A stretch of DNA of 64,000 bases from JBEBXQ01 sp040391535 (GTDB taxonomy: Bacteria; Bacteroidota; Bacteroidia; Cytophagales; Spirosomataceae), in contig JBEBXQ010000002.1 of NCBI GenBank assembly GCA_040391535.1, positions 1 to 64,000 of the forward strand. Reading direction: 5' to 3'. How positions within the stretch are numbered: the first letter of the stretch is position 1; every line of letters begins with the position of its first letter. The position numbers were made by a program, and so were the translations under genes. Below the pieces are notes generated by a model. It worked only from the letters and a program-made list of their open reading frames with translations. It was not told where the DNA came from and made no database searches. Positions 1 through 9,324 of the stretch are shown piece after piece.

Positions 1-1
1 C

Positions 2-937
2 TGGGAAGAGGTAAATCATCTGCACCTGGAGCAGGACCACGGTTTATGGAGTAATCCTGCACTTACTGAAAAATATGAAAAGGCCCTGCTGAAACTAAAA
101 GCGGTACGCAGTGAACGGGTGAGGCCCGGACTGGATGATAAAATCCTTACCGGCTGGAATGGGTTACTTATGAAAGGTCTTACGGATGCTTACCGTGCGT
201 TAGGTGATGAGGAAATCCGTGAAACGGCCATAGCTACCGGCAATTTCCTTTCTGAGAAAGTCATGGCTGGTCATCAGCTATTCCGATCCTATAAGGCCGG
301 GAAAGCGACAATCTCAGGTTTTCTTGAAGATTATGCAGCTGTTATTCAGGGTTTCATCGGCTTATACCAGATAACCTTCGAAGAGCAGTGGCTTGAAAAA
401 GCCAATCAGCTGACAGCATCTGCTCTGGCGGGATTTTATGACCCACATGAAGGTTTTTTCTATTTCACCACCAGCGACAGCCCCGAAGCAAAACATCTGA
501 TTACACGAAAGAAAGAATTGTTTGACAATGTGATTCCGGCTTCCAATTCAATCATGGCACATAATCTGCACGAGCTCGGCCTTTTACTTGACCGGGGCGA
601 TTACCTGAATCTATCAGAACAAATGCTTGGGAAAATGAGCGGAATTCTGAAAACCGATGTGCAATGGGTAACCAACTGGGCAGCATTGTATGCGCAGAAA
701 GTATCGCCTGTCGCTGAGATTGCTTTTGTCGGACCCGAATGTGACTTGTTAAGAAAAGACTTCGACCGGTTCTTTGTCCCGAATAAAATAACTGCGGGTA
801 GCGTTCATGCATCTGATTTACCTTTGCTGAAAAACCGGACTACAATTTCAGGGAAAACCGCCGTTTACGTCTGCTATGACAAAACCTGTCAGCTCCCTGT
901 TACCAGTGTAGAAGCCGCTTTACCCCTTCTCCAATAA
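2..937 (+). CDS. YyaL/SSP411-type protein, C-terminal part (5' end outside window)
   Basis: The reading frame is open from base 2, so the gene begins upstream of the window; only about 311 C-terminal residues are present. The segment reading VRPGLDDKILTGWNG and the following alternating helices match the (alpha/alpha) barrel half of the YyaL/spermatogenesis-associated protein 20 family, whose N-terminal half is a thioredoxin-like DUF255 domain that would lie outside. The sequence LDDK-LTGWNGL is the family signature. The biochemical function of the family is not settled. The gene ends 17 bases before the ABC ATPase start, so the two could be co-transcribed. An internal ATG-free start at 119 (GTG) is inside the conserved domain and is not a plausible start. 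Confidence 0.8.
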   Translation, partial: WEEVNHLHLEQDHGLWSNPALTEKYEKALLKLKAVRSERVRPGLDDKILTGWNGLLMKGLTDAYRALGDEEIRETAIATGNFLSEKVMAGHQLFRSYKAGKATISGFLEDYAAVIQGFIGLYQITFEEQWLEKANQLTASALAGFYDPHEGFFYFTTSDSPEAKHLITRKKELFDNVIPASNSIMAHNLHELGLLLDRGDYLNLSEQMLGKMSGILKTDVQWVTNWAALYAQKVSPVAEIAFVGPECDLLRKDFDRFFVPNKITAGSVHASDLPLLKNRTTISGKTAVYVCYDKTCQLPVTSVEAALPLLQ

Positions 938-954
938 AAATCCAGTTTGCCCTT

Positions 955-1917
955 ATGTCTCTACTCAGTGCTACCGGTCTTACTCATAGCTACGATGAGC
1001 GGATTGTACTCCGTGATTTTTCACTTGCGATCAATGCCGGCGAATGGTTCGGTATTCTGGGTGAAAGCGGTTCAGGCAAAAGTACCGTACTGAAAATTAT
1101 CGCCCGTCTGATGGATTCAGATGAGGGAGACGTTTTGTTCCGTAATGAGCAGCTTCCCCTGGTAGCTTCCCAGTTAATTACAGGCCATCCTAAAATCAGG
1201 ATGATCGCGCAGGACTATCAGCTGTTTCCCGAACAGACTGCAGCCGAGAACATTGCCTATAGTATGCGGTTCCTGGATCCTGATTACCGTACCCAACGGC
1301 TGGAAGAATTACTCGACATGAGCCAGTTAAATACTGTCAGAAATCAGAAAGCAAAACGTCTTTCCGGAGGGGAAAAGCAGCGGGTAGCCATTGCCGCGGC
1401 CCTGGCAGCATTTCCGGATGTACTTATTCTGGATGAACCTTTCGCACATCTTGACGCGGTCAACAAGCAAACCATGATACAGGTGATTGCCAGTCTCAGG
1501 CAAAAAGAGAAACTGGCCTGTATATTCGTTACCCATGACCCGGCGGAAGCACTGGCCTGGGCCGACAGGATAATGGTGATACGTAACGGAGAAATTATCC
1601 AGCAAGGGACACCGGAAAAAATTTACCGCTACCCTTCCAGCGCCTATACAGCTCTTTTAACCGGGAAAGTCAATTGGCTGAATAAAAAAAAGACCGCTCT
1701 GATCCGTCCTGAATTTGTAAAAATCACCCGTAAAGCTGAACGTGCCCGCCATCAGCTGAAAATCCTTGAAAGATGGTTCTCCGGCCCTTATTATGAGTAT
1801 CTAGGAAAGGATGAAAAAGGGATTGCCATTACTTTTTTCCGGCTGCGTGATGACCTGAAAAAGGGTCAGCATGTGTTGGTCACCTATGATGTCAAGGATG
1901 TAATTCAGTTTGACTGA
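955..1917 (+). CDS. ABC transporter ATP-binding protein (PotA/FbpC-like)
   Basis: This 320-residue protein is an ABC ATPase: Walker A GESGSGKST at residues 36-44, Q-loop around Gln86, signature LSGGEKQ at 136-142, Walker B VLILDE at 156-161 and the switch His at 194. After the ATPase domain (about 1-235) there is an 85-residue tail with beta-strand character that resembles the TOBE-like domain of importers for polyamines, iron or molybdate. The substrate cannot be read from the sequence. It is an orphan: neither neighbour is a permease or a binding protein, so its partners must be encoded elsewhere or it may act with the membrane protein at 2048-3322, which is only a guess. Confidence 0.85.
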   Translation: MSLLSATGLTHSYDERIVLRDFSLAINAGEWFGILGESGSGKSTVLKIIARLMDSDEGDVLFRNEQLPLVASQLITGHPKIRMIAQDYQLFPEQTAAENIAYSMRFLDPDYRTQRLEELLDMSQLNTVRNQKAKRLSGGEKQRVAIAAALAAFPDVLILDEPFAHLDAVNKQTMIQVIASLRQKEKLACIFVTHDPAEALAWADRIMVIRNGEIIQQGTPEKIYRYPSSAYTALLTGKVNWLNKKKTALIRPEFVKITRKAERARHQLKILERWFSGPYYEYLGKDEKGIAITFFRLRDDLKKGQHVLVTYDVKDVIQFD

Positions 1918-2047
1918 GTAGGACTATTTTCGTCTTCGGGGGTATTTCATTTGATCTGATCTGTAATTAACTCCGGCATCTTCGAAAGGTGATGCTGCAT
2001 CATTATCATCATTCAGATACCGGTAAATTTCATTCCTAAACTCTAAA

Positions 2048-3322
2048 ATGAAAAATTCTTCTCTGTTAAAAGCCTGTTTGCTGACGGGTATGTCATTAGG
2101 TACTGCCTGGGCCATTCGCGGCCAGTTCGGGCATGAGCACGGCGCAACCTGGGCAGGTGCCATCGGTGTCCTTGCTCTTCTGGTAATAGCCAACCGTAAA
2201 GATTGGTTTGCCCGTGCATTCAGATTACTGCTCGCAGGTGGAATAGGCTGGGGATTGGGTGGAGTGATGAGTTATGGCTTAATCGTGGGATACGGACATG
2301 CTACCGATTATCTTAACGCGAGCTATGGCCTGCTGATGTTGTTTGTAGTAGGCGGTCTTCACGGCTATCTGGGAGGTGGTTTACTGGGACTGGCACTTTC
2401 TGAAAATGAAGACAATAAAGTCGACTGGCCGCGTCTGATTGTAGAAATGCTTGCAGGTGCTATTCTTGGTTATTTCTTTCTGATTGAGCAGTTTGGCTGG
2501 CTGATGACTCCTCCCCGCGATGAAACCTGGGCAGCCTGTGTTGGTGCAGCCCTTATGCTGTCATGGCACATTCAGCGAAAAGGCCATCCCAATGTGATCA
2601 AAGTGGCACTGTGGGCGGCATTAGGAGCCGGTTTTGGCTTTGGTTCAGGTAATTTCCTGCAAGTGATCGGACGGTCGATGGAGTGGAACTTCAACTTCTG
2701 GAATGTGATGGAATATTCTATCGGGTTCTGGGGAGGTATCGGAATGGCATACGGTGTCTTCACGACAGTCTGGCCGCAAAATCAGTCTCCAATACCCGTC
2801 CGCCTGCAAAAATCAGGGATTATATTCTTTACACTGATCATCCCGTTTATTGTATGGGACCAAAGTTTCAGAACAGAACGGCTTACCCGGATATATACTG
2901 AAATCGGTCACCAGGACTGGGTAGCAGCTATTCAGGCAACCGCCTTTTTACTCATTCCTGCCGCCTCTTTTTACTGGTATAAAAAATGGCTTACGGACAA
3001 AGAAACAGCGCTACAAATTCCGGACCGTAAAGCTGTTTTCTCTTATTACAGCTTTTATCTCGGTTGGTATATTCTGATCTCACTGCTTATTACGGGGGCG
3101 TTTTTCTCTACCTACCGAATTGAACAGTATCTGTATCTGGTCAACTTCATTGTATTATTCATTTATATCCGAAAAAATACAGATTCACCCTTCGTATCCA
3201 TTCCATCTTCCTGTCAGAAAATAGCAATAAGGTACCTTATCGCTATAGCCATTATTCTTTTCCTGGCCTGGATCGCTTTCCAGTCGCATGGAGTAGTAAA
3301 AGGTAGTGAAGTGAGGTTCTGA
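2048..3322 (+). CDS. polytopic membrane protein of unknown function
   Basis: The 424-residue product is strongly hydrophobic with about ten to eleven predicted membrane segments. The N-terminal part is rich in Gly (motifs such as GQFGHEHGATWAG near residue 30 and GGLHGYLGGGLLG near residue 105), the C-terminal part is more basic between helices. I do not recognise a transporter family with confidence. His and Glu in the HEHG motif near the start of the second helix could bind metal, but this is not tested. It sits 130 bases after the ABC ATPase gene and is followed by a 390-base AT-rich gap, so it probably ends its transcription unit. Start ATG at 2048 lacks a visible ribosome binding site, as usual here. 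Confidence 0.7.
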   Translation: MKNSSLLKACLLTGMSLGTAWAIRGQFGHEHGATWAGAIGVLALLVIANRKDWFARAFRLLLAGGIGWGLGGVMSYGLIVGYGHATDYLNASYGLLMLFVVGGLHGYLGGGLLGLALSENEDNKVDWPRLIVEMLAGAILGYFFLIEQFGWLMTPPRDETWAACVGAALMLSWHIQRKGHPNVIKVALWAALGAGFGFGSGNFLQVIGRSMEWNFNFWNVMEYSIGFWGGIGMAYGVFTTVWPQNQSPIPVRLQKSGIIFFTLIIPFIVWDQSFRTERLTRIYTEIGHQDWVAAIQATAFLLIPAASFYWYKKWLTDKETALQIPDRKAVFSYYSFYLGWYILISLLITGAFFSTYRIEQYLYLVNFIVLFIYIRKNTDSPFVSIPSSCQKIAIRYLIAIAIILFLAWIAFQSHGVVKGSEVRF

Positions 3323-3712
3323 TAACGCGTGGATAAGTAACGGACTGCCCCGGATACTATCGGATTGAAAACTCAATTACAGAATTACATCAAGCAGTTT
3401 TTGTCACAGAAAATATTTTCCGGTAACAAAAAGCCAAAAATAAGGGCACCTGATATCTTTGATTTTTACAATAATTAATTATGATAATATCAAAAACCAG
3501 CCATATTCTTGTTCCGTGTTCCTTAAACCGTAAAATAGAATATTTCGAAAAGACGCGAAACAGTAAAACATTTTTAATATTTTTTATAAAACATCCCCTC
3601 AATTAATCAAAAACTAACAATTCCTTAAAATGTCGTTAAAATTATAATGGGAAAATAATTATCTTCGCAATTATCAATATTCCGAATTGTCACAAATAAA
3701 ATATTTACTGCA
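3323..3712. other. AT-rich intergenic region before gdhA
   Basis: This 390-base gap is much richer in A+T than its neighbours and has no convincing gene; the open frames seen on the minus strand are low-complexity and lack family features. It probably holds the gdhA promoter: a TATCTTCG box at 3660-3667 fits the relaxed Bacteroidota -7 element TAnnTTYG, about 50 bases before the likely start. Confidence 0.5.
3660..3667 (+). promoter_or_regulatory. possible -7 promoter box of gdhA
   Basis: TATCTTCG fits the Bacteroidota -7 pattern loosely (TAnnTTTG is the consensus). No TTG is present at the expected spacing upstream, so this is a weak call. Confidence 0.3.
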
Positions 3713-5050
3713 TTGAAACTTCTATCCGATTTCATGAATCGGGTTATTGCACGGAACCCCGGCGAACCCGAATTTCATCAGGCTGTCAGAGAGGTAATGG
3801 AAAGCGTAATCCCCTATATCGAAGGAAAATCCATTTACGAAAAAGAGAAAATTATTGACCGCATCATTGAACCTGAACGAGTGGTTATTTTCAGGGTTCC
3901 ATGGATGGACGACAGCGGAGAAATTCAGATCAACCGTGGCTTCAGGGTGCAGATGAGCAGTGCTTTGGGCCCATACAAAGGAGGCCTTCGTTTTCATCCC
4001 TCTGTCAATCTGGGGACACTCAAATTTCTGGCTTTTGAGCAAACTTTCAAAAACAGCCTGACCCGTCTGCCGATGGGTTCCGGAAAAGGAGGTTCTGATT
4101 TTGACCCCAAAGGAAAATCAGACCGGGAAATCATGCGTTTTTGCCAGAGTTTTATGACCGAACTGAGTCGCCATATTGATGATAATGTTGACGTTCCGGC
4201 GGGTGACATCGGTGTAGGCGGACGGGAGATCGGTTATATGTTCGGACAATATAAGCGCCTTAAAAATGAATTTACCGGAGTATTAACCGGCAAAGGAGCC
4301 AGTTGGGGCGGCAGTCTGATCAGACCTGAAGCCACCGGTTACGGACTGGTATATTTCGTGGAAGAAATGCTTGAAAAATGCAATGAAAACTTCCGTGACA
4401 AAAAAGTGGTTATTTCCGGTTCCGGAAATGTAGCTCAATACGCATTGGAAAAATGTATTCAGCTGGGTGCTAAAGTGGTGACGCTCTCTGATTCATCGGG
4501 CTATATCCTTGACGAAAACGGTATAGATTCTGAAAAGCTGAATTATCTTTTCAAGTTAAAGAATGAAGAGCGTGGCAGAATCAAATCCTATGCTGAGAAG
4601 TTTGGTTGTGAATTTATTGAAGGCGGCAGCCCCTGGGAAGTCCCCTGCGATATAGCCTTGCCTTGTGCTACACAGAATGAGCTTAGTGGCGAGGATGCCC
4701 AAATGTTAATAGACAATAATTGTATTTGTGTGGCTGAAGGTGCCAATATGCCCTGTACGGCAGAAGCTATCGAATTATTTGAAGCACATGATATACTGTT
4801 TGCTCCTGCCAAAGCGGCAAACGCAGGCGGTGTTGCAGTTTCCGGTCTGGAGATGTCTCAAAACTCACTCCGTCTTTCCTGGTCGCGTGAGGAAGTTGAC
4901 GCAAGACTGAAGGAAATTATGAAAAATATCCACCAGACCTGTAAATTATATGGCTACCGTCCCGACGGTAAATTCAGCTACGTTCAGGGTGCCAATATCG
5001 GTGGCTTTGTAAGAGTGGCTGATGCAATGATCGCTCAGGGACTGGTATAA
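3713..5050 (+). CDS. gdhA: NADP-type glutamate dehydrogenase
   Basis: The 445-residue protein is a hexameric glutamate dehydrogenase that interconverts 2-oxoglutarate plus ammonia and glutamate. It is almost collinear with E. coli GdhA (447 aa): PYKGGLRFHPSVN, LPMGSGKGGSDFDPKGKS containing the catalytic lysine region, DVPAGDIGVGGREIG, GKGASWGGSLIRPEATGYG, the dinucleotide fold VVISGSGNVAQYALEK, and AANAGGVAVSGLEMSQN near the end. NADP preference is inferred from this similarity. The start is uncertain: the first in-frame codon used here is TTG at 3713, and an ATG lies at 3734. The residues between the two (LLSDF) align with the E. coli N terminus, which favours the earlier start. A strong terminator follows directly, so the gene is monocistronic. 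Confidence 0.95.
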   Translation: MKLLSDFMNRVIARNPGEPEFHQAVREVMESVIPYIEGKSIYEKEKIIDRIIEPERVVIFRVPWMDDSGEIQINRGFRVQMSSALGPYKGGLRFHPSVNLGTLKFLAFEQTFKNSLTRLPMGSGKGGSDFDPKGKSDREIMRFCQSFMTELSRHIDDNVDVPAGDIGVGGREIGYMFGQYKRLKNEFTGVLTGKGASWGGSLIRPEATGYGLVYFVEEMLEKCNENFRDKKVVISGSGNVAQYALEKCIQLGAKVVTLSDSSGYILDENGIDSEKLNYLFKLKNEERGRIKSYAEKFGCEFIEGGSPWEVPCDIALPCATQNELSGEDAQMLIDNNCICVAEGANMPCTAEAIELFEAHDILFAPAKAANAGGVAVSGLEMSQNSLRLSWSREEVDARLKEIMKNIHQTCKLYGYRPDGKFSYVQGANIGGFVRVADAMIAQGLV

Positions 5051-5067
5051 AGAAATTCTGTTTTTGG

Positions 5068-5107
5068 GCGGCATACTGACCTGAGCAGTCAGTATGCCGC
5101 TTTTTTG
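5068..5107 (+). terminator. Rho-independent terminator of gdhA
   Basis: A perfect 13-base-pair stem (5068-5080 with 5088-5100, GCGGCATACTGAC and its complement) with a 7-base loop is followed by six T residues, 17 bases after the gdhA stop codon. Confidence 0.9.
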
Positions 5108-5243
5108 TTGTCACATGCTCTCCTTTCATTTGTCCTGTTTACTCATAGCAGTAAAGGAGTTTTCAGGTTAATTTTGCATAAAATCCTAATCGTAACGTTC
5201 ATTAAAAAGAGTTGTTTATATATTTAACACAAACACTCAGAAA

Positions 5244-5669
5244 ATGGCTGCTACCGGAAAAATCACCATTACTGTTGAGGTGACCATCAATGCTCCCATC
5301 GAAAAGGTATGGACGCTGTTTAACTCACCTGCTCATATTACCCAATGGAATGCCGCCTCAGACGACTGGCATGCGCCTTATGCTGAAATTGATTTCAGAG
5401 AAGGAGGAAAGCTTATTTGTACAATGGCTGCAAAAGACGGTAGTGCGGGCTTTGATTTTACGGCTACCTACCATAAAATAATCCATCATAACCTGATTGA
5501 GTACACGTTAGATGACGGCCGGAAAGTTTCAATCCGTTTTTCCCGCCACAACGAACAGGTAACTGTTGCCGAAACTTTCGATGCTGAGTCTACCCATTCC
5601 ATCGAATTACAGCATCAGGGATGGCAGGCTATCCTGAATAATTTCAAGAAGTATGTTGAAGCGCACTGA
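5244..5669 (+). CDS. SRPBCC/AHSA1-family protein
   Basis: A 141-residue single-domain protein with the START-like fold of the Aha1 C-terminal family: an opening strand ITITVEVTINAPIEKVW (residues 7-23) followed by WTLFNSPAHITQWN, then strands with GGKL and a C-terminal helix HSIELQHQGWQAILNNFKKYVE (about 118-139). Members bind hydrophobic ligands or act as stress or co-chaperone-like proteins; the ligand is not predictable. It is a lone gene between the gdhA terminator and a convergent methyltransferase. No signal peptide, so cytoplasmic. Confidence 0.85.
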   Translation: MAATGKITITVEVTINAPIEKVWTLFNSPAHITQWNAASDDWHAPYAEIDFREGGKLICTMAAKDGSAGFDFTATYHKIIHHNLIEYTLDDGRKVSIRFSRHNEQVTVAETFDAESTHSIELQHQGWQAILNNFKKYVEAH

Positions 5670-5939
5670 ATTGAATACCACTCAGGCTGGTTGATTGTAC
5701 AAACAGCAAGTTGACATTTCAGAGCCAAAATGATACATAAAACAATTGAACACTCCTGAGGAACTAACCGGAACTATTCCTGACAAATTATATTGTCATC
5801 CGGGAAGTAACCGGGAATTTATTAAAAATAACAAATTCAAAACCGTCAGGTTTATATCATTATTCACTTGTCCCGTGTATTAAAAATATACGGCTCAACA
5901 GTTTTGTTCCCGTGATGCCAGGAAACAAAGTTTACTTGC

Positions 5940-6596
5940 TCATTTCATTAAAGTAACTGTCGTAAAAGCCCTGTTTACCAATTCTCCTGTTTTACTTTTC
6001 ACCATTTCAGTCTGCGTATCGGAAGCGGTGATTTTAAACGGTGACTTCTCTGCCAGCGCAGCCAGTTTTTTCTCATCATAAAGTTCAAATCCATATTGAA
6101 CAAAGGGCAGCTGCTGCATAAAACTCTTCTGCGCAAATGTGATGTTCAGCATACCGCCGGGTTTGATCACCCGGTACAATTCCAACATTAAGGATTCCGG
6201 TTGAGTCCAGAAATAAATGGTATTCACGGTAAAAACTTTATCGAACATGTTATCAGGAAACGGCATATTGAGGCCGTCATACAGATAAAAAGATGCTTGT
6301 TTTCTGTCGGTAAATACCTGATTGATCCGCCGGGCTTCGCTATGCATCAGTTCCGACATTTCAAGGCCGGAATAGGTCAGCATTTCGTTTTGTTTAAGCA
6401 AATAGTCCAGATGCCCGCAGTTACCATGCCCAAGCTCCAGAATATTGTCATGCTCCCGGATGTTCAGCCGGTCAATCGAATGCAGTGTCATTCTGATGTT
6501 GGTTTCATGCATCATATCAGCCACTTCAATACCTTTTGTTCCTTCCGGCTGTCTTAATTGTGATGCAATTTCTTTCAGTTCGTCGTTACTGGCCAT
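5940..6596 (-). CDS. class I SAM-dependent methyltransferase
   Basis: The 218-residue protein has a methyltransferase core of the methyltransf_11 type. Motif I is NILELGHGNCGHLDYLL (around residues 50-66), motif II/III follow with FYLYDGLNMPFPDNMFDKVFTVNTIYFW, and RVIKPGGMLNI is the typical post-motif-III strand turn. Substrate unknown. It lies opposite to the preceding gene and is separated from the next minus-strand gene by about 290 bases without a visible terminator. A Cys in motif I (GNCG) replaces the more usual Gly/Thr. Confidence 0.85.
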   Translation of the reverse strand: MASNDELKEIASQLRQPEGTKGIEVADMMHETNIRMTLHSIDRLNIREHDNILELGHGNCGHLDYLLKQNEMLTYSGLEMSELMHSEARRINQVFTDRKQASFYLYDGLNMPFPDNMFDKVFTVNTIYFWTQPESLMLELYRVIKPGGMLNITFAQKSFMQQLPFVQYGFELYDEKKLAALAEKSPFKITASDTQTEMVKSKTGELVNRAFTTVTLMK

Positions 6597-6889
6597 CTGT
6601 CAGATTTTTATTGTTGAGCTTGTATTGATAATCAAAGATGACGTCGTTGTCCGGAATACTCTGTTCAGATTAACGGCTGACTTTCGACCCGGAACAGGAC
6701 ATTCATTCTGATACGGAATTTAATACAAATATTTCAAAGAAGCACATTCCTTTCCCTGAACCGGTCTTAGTCCGCCACTCCGGCCGAATTTGTGTACCGG
6801 TATTAATTTACCAGCCTGTCATCCTGATACGGCCGGCTGCCTTCAGCAAACCAGTGCAGACAACACAGGCAGATAGAAAACAATCATTA
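6597..6889. other. intergenic region without recognised features
   Basis: About 290 bases between two same-strand genes. No gene, clear terminator or promoter was recognised on either strand. Confidence 0.4.
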
Positions 6890-8056
6890 CTAACCTGCAG
6901 GCTGTTCACTGAATTGCCTGAAAAGGTTTATGAGCTTATCAAGGCCATTCTGCGAATGCATCAGATCCATATTCTCCAAAGTAACCCGGGTCATTGCAGA
7001 CGAGCGTTTCTGCATATCACTTTCATATGCGGCTATGGCGGCATGAAGATTGTCGAATGTATTACCTGTAAGGCAACCGGCCAGCTCAAAAGCATCCTGC
7101 ATAGCCATATTGGCACCCTCGCCTGCATAAGGAGGCATCCGGTGTGCCGCGTCTCCCAGCATGGTCAGATCCGGCAAACTGATCCATTGCTGATCTAATG
7201 GAAAATGGTACTGAGGACGGGGAACCATCCACATTTCGTCACTAATGAATAACTCCTCCCATAGGTTGTTCCATCCGGCAAAGGCCGATTTGAACCAATC
7301 GAAAACGGCCTGCTTATTATTGAAGTTGATCCCGCTTTGATTTACCCAGTTTTCTGCCACTTTACAGCCTGTATAAAAAGACAGACTTCCATCTCCTTTT
7401 GCACTCAATATAATAGACTGTTCACTTCCCAATGCAAATATTTTTGCTCCATTGACCAGTTTCCAAAGCAACGGAGCATTCTTTTCCGCGTTGTAAATAC
7501 AGCCCTCCACAATAGTGATGCCTGAATACACCGGTTTAATATCTGTAATATACGGACGAATACCGGAATTGGCTCCGTCACACGCTATGACTAAATCTGC
7601 ATAAGCTGATGCTCCGTTTCCGAAATGTACTAACCAGCCTTCCCTTTGTTTTTCCAGAGCAGCAAACCTGCTGTTCCAAGCCACTGTATCAGGTTTTAAC
7701 GAGTCCAGTAAAATCGTGCGTAACGGACTTCTGTCAATTTCAGGACGGTTCCCGGCAATAGCATGCTCATCTTCATGGTCGTCCCAATGGATGTGAGCCT
7801 GCTCATCCAGAATTCTTAAATTACCTGCATCAGGCCGGTAATTTTTATAAAATTCTTCCATCAGGCCTGCCCTGCGAAGGGCTTCCAGTCCTGACTCTTC
7901 ATGGAGATCAAGTGTAGCGCCCTGTTGCCGGGCAGTGGCGTCCAGGTCGCGTTCATAAACTTTTACATTTACATTTTTCAGCTGAAGGAGTCTTGCCAGG
8001 GTCAATCCGCCCGGGCCACCGCCGATGATGGCTACTTGTTTATTTTGTAATAACAT
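6890..8056 (-). CDS. Tet(X)-like FAD-dependent monooxygenase
   Basis: The 388-residue protein is a class A flavin monooxygenase. It has the N-terminal dinucleotide motif VAIIGGGPGGLTLARLL (GGGPGG at 12-17), the ribose-binding ERD at the end of strand 2, the segment DLVIACDG, and the second FAD motif GDAAHRMPPYAGEGANMA at about 301-318. Length and spacing follow the tetracycline-inactivating enzyme Tet(X), including the phrase ATLDLHEESGLEALRRAGL, and I judge the two to be clearly related though far from identical. Substrate is unknown: chromosomal relatives in Bacteroidota are often called Tet(X)-like without proven resistance. It follows the AraC gene by 31 bases on the same strand, suggesting a two-gene unit controlled by that regulator. 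Confidence 0.85.
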   Translation of the reverse strand: MLLQNKQVAIIGGGPGGLTLARLLQLKNVNVKVYERDLDATARQQGATLDLHEESGLEALRRAGLMEEFYKNYRPDAGNLRILDEQAHIHWDDHEDEHAIAGNRPEIDRSPLRTILLDSLKPDTVAWNSRFAALEKQREGWLVHFGNGASAYADLVIACDGANSGIRPYITDIKPVYSGITIVEGCIYNAEKNAPLLWKLVNGAKIFALGSEQSIILSAKGDGSLSFYTGCKVAENWVNQSGINFNNKQAVFDWFKSAFAGWNNLWEELFISDEMWMVPRPQYHFPLDQQWISLPDLTMLGDAAHRMPPYAGEGANMAMQDAFELAGCLTGNTFDNLHAAIAAYESDMQKRSSAMTRVTLENMDLMHSQNGLDKLINLFRQFSEQPAG

Positions 8057-8087
8057 ACCGTAATTGCGTTTGATTTACGGCACAAAA

Positions 8088-8843
8088 TTATTCTCCTTCA
8101 AGCGTTGAAAATTGTATAAATCGGTCGTTTTGATTTTTACTCAGTTCCTTAGGTAAGGCTCCTGAGAGTTTTTTCACTTCTTTAATAAAATGTGACTGGT
8201 CGGTAAAATTTTTTTCCGGGAATAACTTACCTTCTTTTATATGCTGAAACGAAGCTCTGAATCGAAGAATGCTGCAATAGTTTTTCAAAGACAAACCAAA
8301 TTGCCGGTTGAAATACCGGTTGATCTGCCGGCTGCTCCAGTATACTTTTTCTGAAAGTTCTCTGACGCTCACCGAACCGTTTGATGCATACACCAGATCG
8401 AACAGCTTTTGTTTTCTGCCGTCCGGCGCTATTGGTAATAACGATTGTATTTTCCGGGATGCTTTCTGACAGAAAAAGTCAAAATCATTCAAATCGCCGA
8501 TGTGGAAGCCCCAGAAATCAGGTGGGAGTGTTTTAGCACTGTCCAATAACCCTGAAACAGTATTCTGAAGAATGTATTCTGTAGCCAACAGTTTAAAACT
8601 GATGGCGAACATCTGCGTACGTGCTTTGATGGTTGTGCGGTCAGGACGTGTTTCCAGGCCCAGGAGTACGGAATGATAGGTTAAGGGATCGGTTTTGGAA
8701 AATATCAGATCAATACGGCCATCCGGCAAAATGATTACGTCCTTATCCTCTCCGGAATTGTTTTGCAAAAACCAGAATCCTGCAACAAAGTCAGCCACAG
8801 CTATGTCAGGTTTGGCGAATCTGTATAAAATATCATTACTCAT
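8088..8843 (-). CDS. AraC-family transcriptional regulator
   Basis: A 251-residue regulator. The N-terminal half (1-145) has the beta-rich DUF6597-like sensor pattern (VADFVAGFWFLQN, DVIILPDGRIDLIF); the C-terminal half (about 150-245) holds two helix-turn-helix units, SVRELSEKVYWSSRQINRYFNRQFGLSLKNYCSILRFRASF being the first unit with the linker helix, and FTDQSHFIKEVKKLSGALPKEL the second. This arrangement is typical for Bacteroidota. The gene lies just upstream of, and co-directional with, the Tet(X)-like monooxygenase gene, so control of that gene is the natural guess. Confidence 0.88.
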   Translation of the reverse strand: MSNDILYRFAKPDIAVADFVAGFWFLQNNSGEDKDVIILPDGRIDLIFSKTDPLTYHSVLLGLETRPDRTTIKARTQMFAISFKLLATEYILQNTVSGLLDSAKTLPPDFWGFHIGDLNDFDFFCQKASRKIQSLLPIAPDGRKQKLFDLVYASNGSVSVRELSEKVYWSSRQINRYFNRQFGLSLKNYCSILRFRASFQHIKEGKLFPEKNFTDQSHFIKEVKKLSGALPKELSKNQNDRFIQFSTLEGE

Positions 8844-8943
8844 CCGATCGGAAATGCACGTTGTCTATTTTATATCCCGGCATATTGCAGCAGGTGAAGA
8901 TGCGGTCCGCATGTCGCAGGACCGCCGGGTAGTTCAGTATAAT

Positions 8944-9324
8944 TTAAGGTAATTGCATAAAACTTGCACCTACAATTTTCAGAACCCCATCAAAACGCTT
9001 CCAGACTCTGAAGTATCTGAACTGCCCTTCTAAAGGAGTCCCCATCATTTTTCCTTTCGCTTTCATCGTTACGATTGAAATGGCAGTGTCCCCCTTTATG
9101 CTGACCTCATCAATCAGCATTGAAGCGTCCTCAATTGTCATGGTTTTAGCCCTGTGAGAGCTTAAGTCCATTTCTTTTGTTACAATCTGTCCTGTTGGTG
9201 CCACTGCGATCAGGTCATCATGTAACAGTTCATCAAGCACATCTACATTACTTACAATCTGAGCCGAAAACAGTTTGTTTTCAGCTTCAACAACTTCTTC
9301 TCTGGTAATTGTCGCTTTGTCCAT
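8944..9324 (-). CDS. NTF2-like (SnoaL/DUF4440-type) small protein
   Basis: A cone-shaped NTF2-like fold is suggested by an N-terminal helix (REEVVEAENKLFSAQIVSNVDVLDELLHDDLIAVAPTG) and a run of beta strands ending in GQFRYFRVWKRFDGVLKIVGASFMQL. I use the ATG at 9324 (MDKATITREE), giving 126 residues, because the 15 residues added by the ATG at 9369 precede the domain and look non-coding; this choice is uncertain. Such proteins act as small-molecule isomerases, cyclases or binding proteins; no catalytic pair is evident. It is 100 bases upstream of the AraC gene on the same strand. Confidence 0.75.
   Translation of the reverse strand: MDKATITREEVVEAENKLFSAQIVSNVDVLDELLHDDLIAVAPTGQIVTKEMDLSSHRAKTMTIEDASMLIDEVSIKGDTAISIVTMKAKGKMMGTPLEGQFRYFRVWKRFDGVLKIVGASFMQLP

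Noticed and set aside
81..99. CRISPR array, tRNA or rRNA anywhere in the window
   Set aside because: No evenly spaced repeats, cloverleaf or conserved rRNA segment was seen in any gap between genes; this position is only a placeholder for the whole window.
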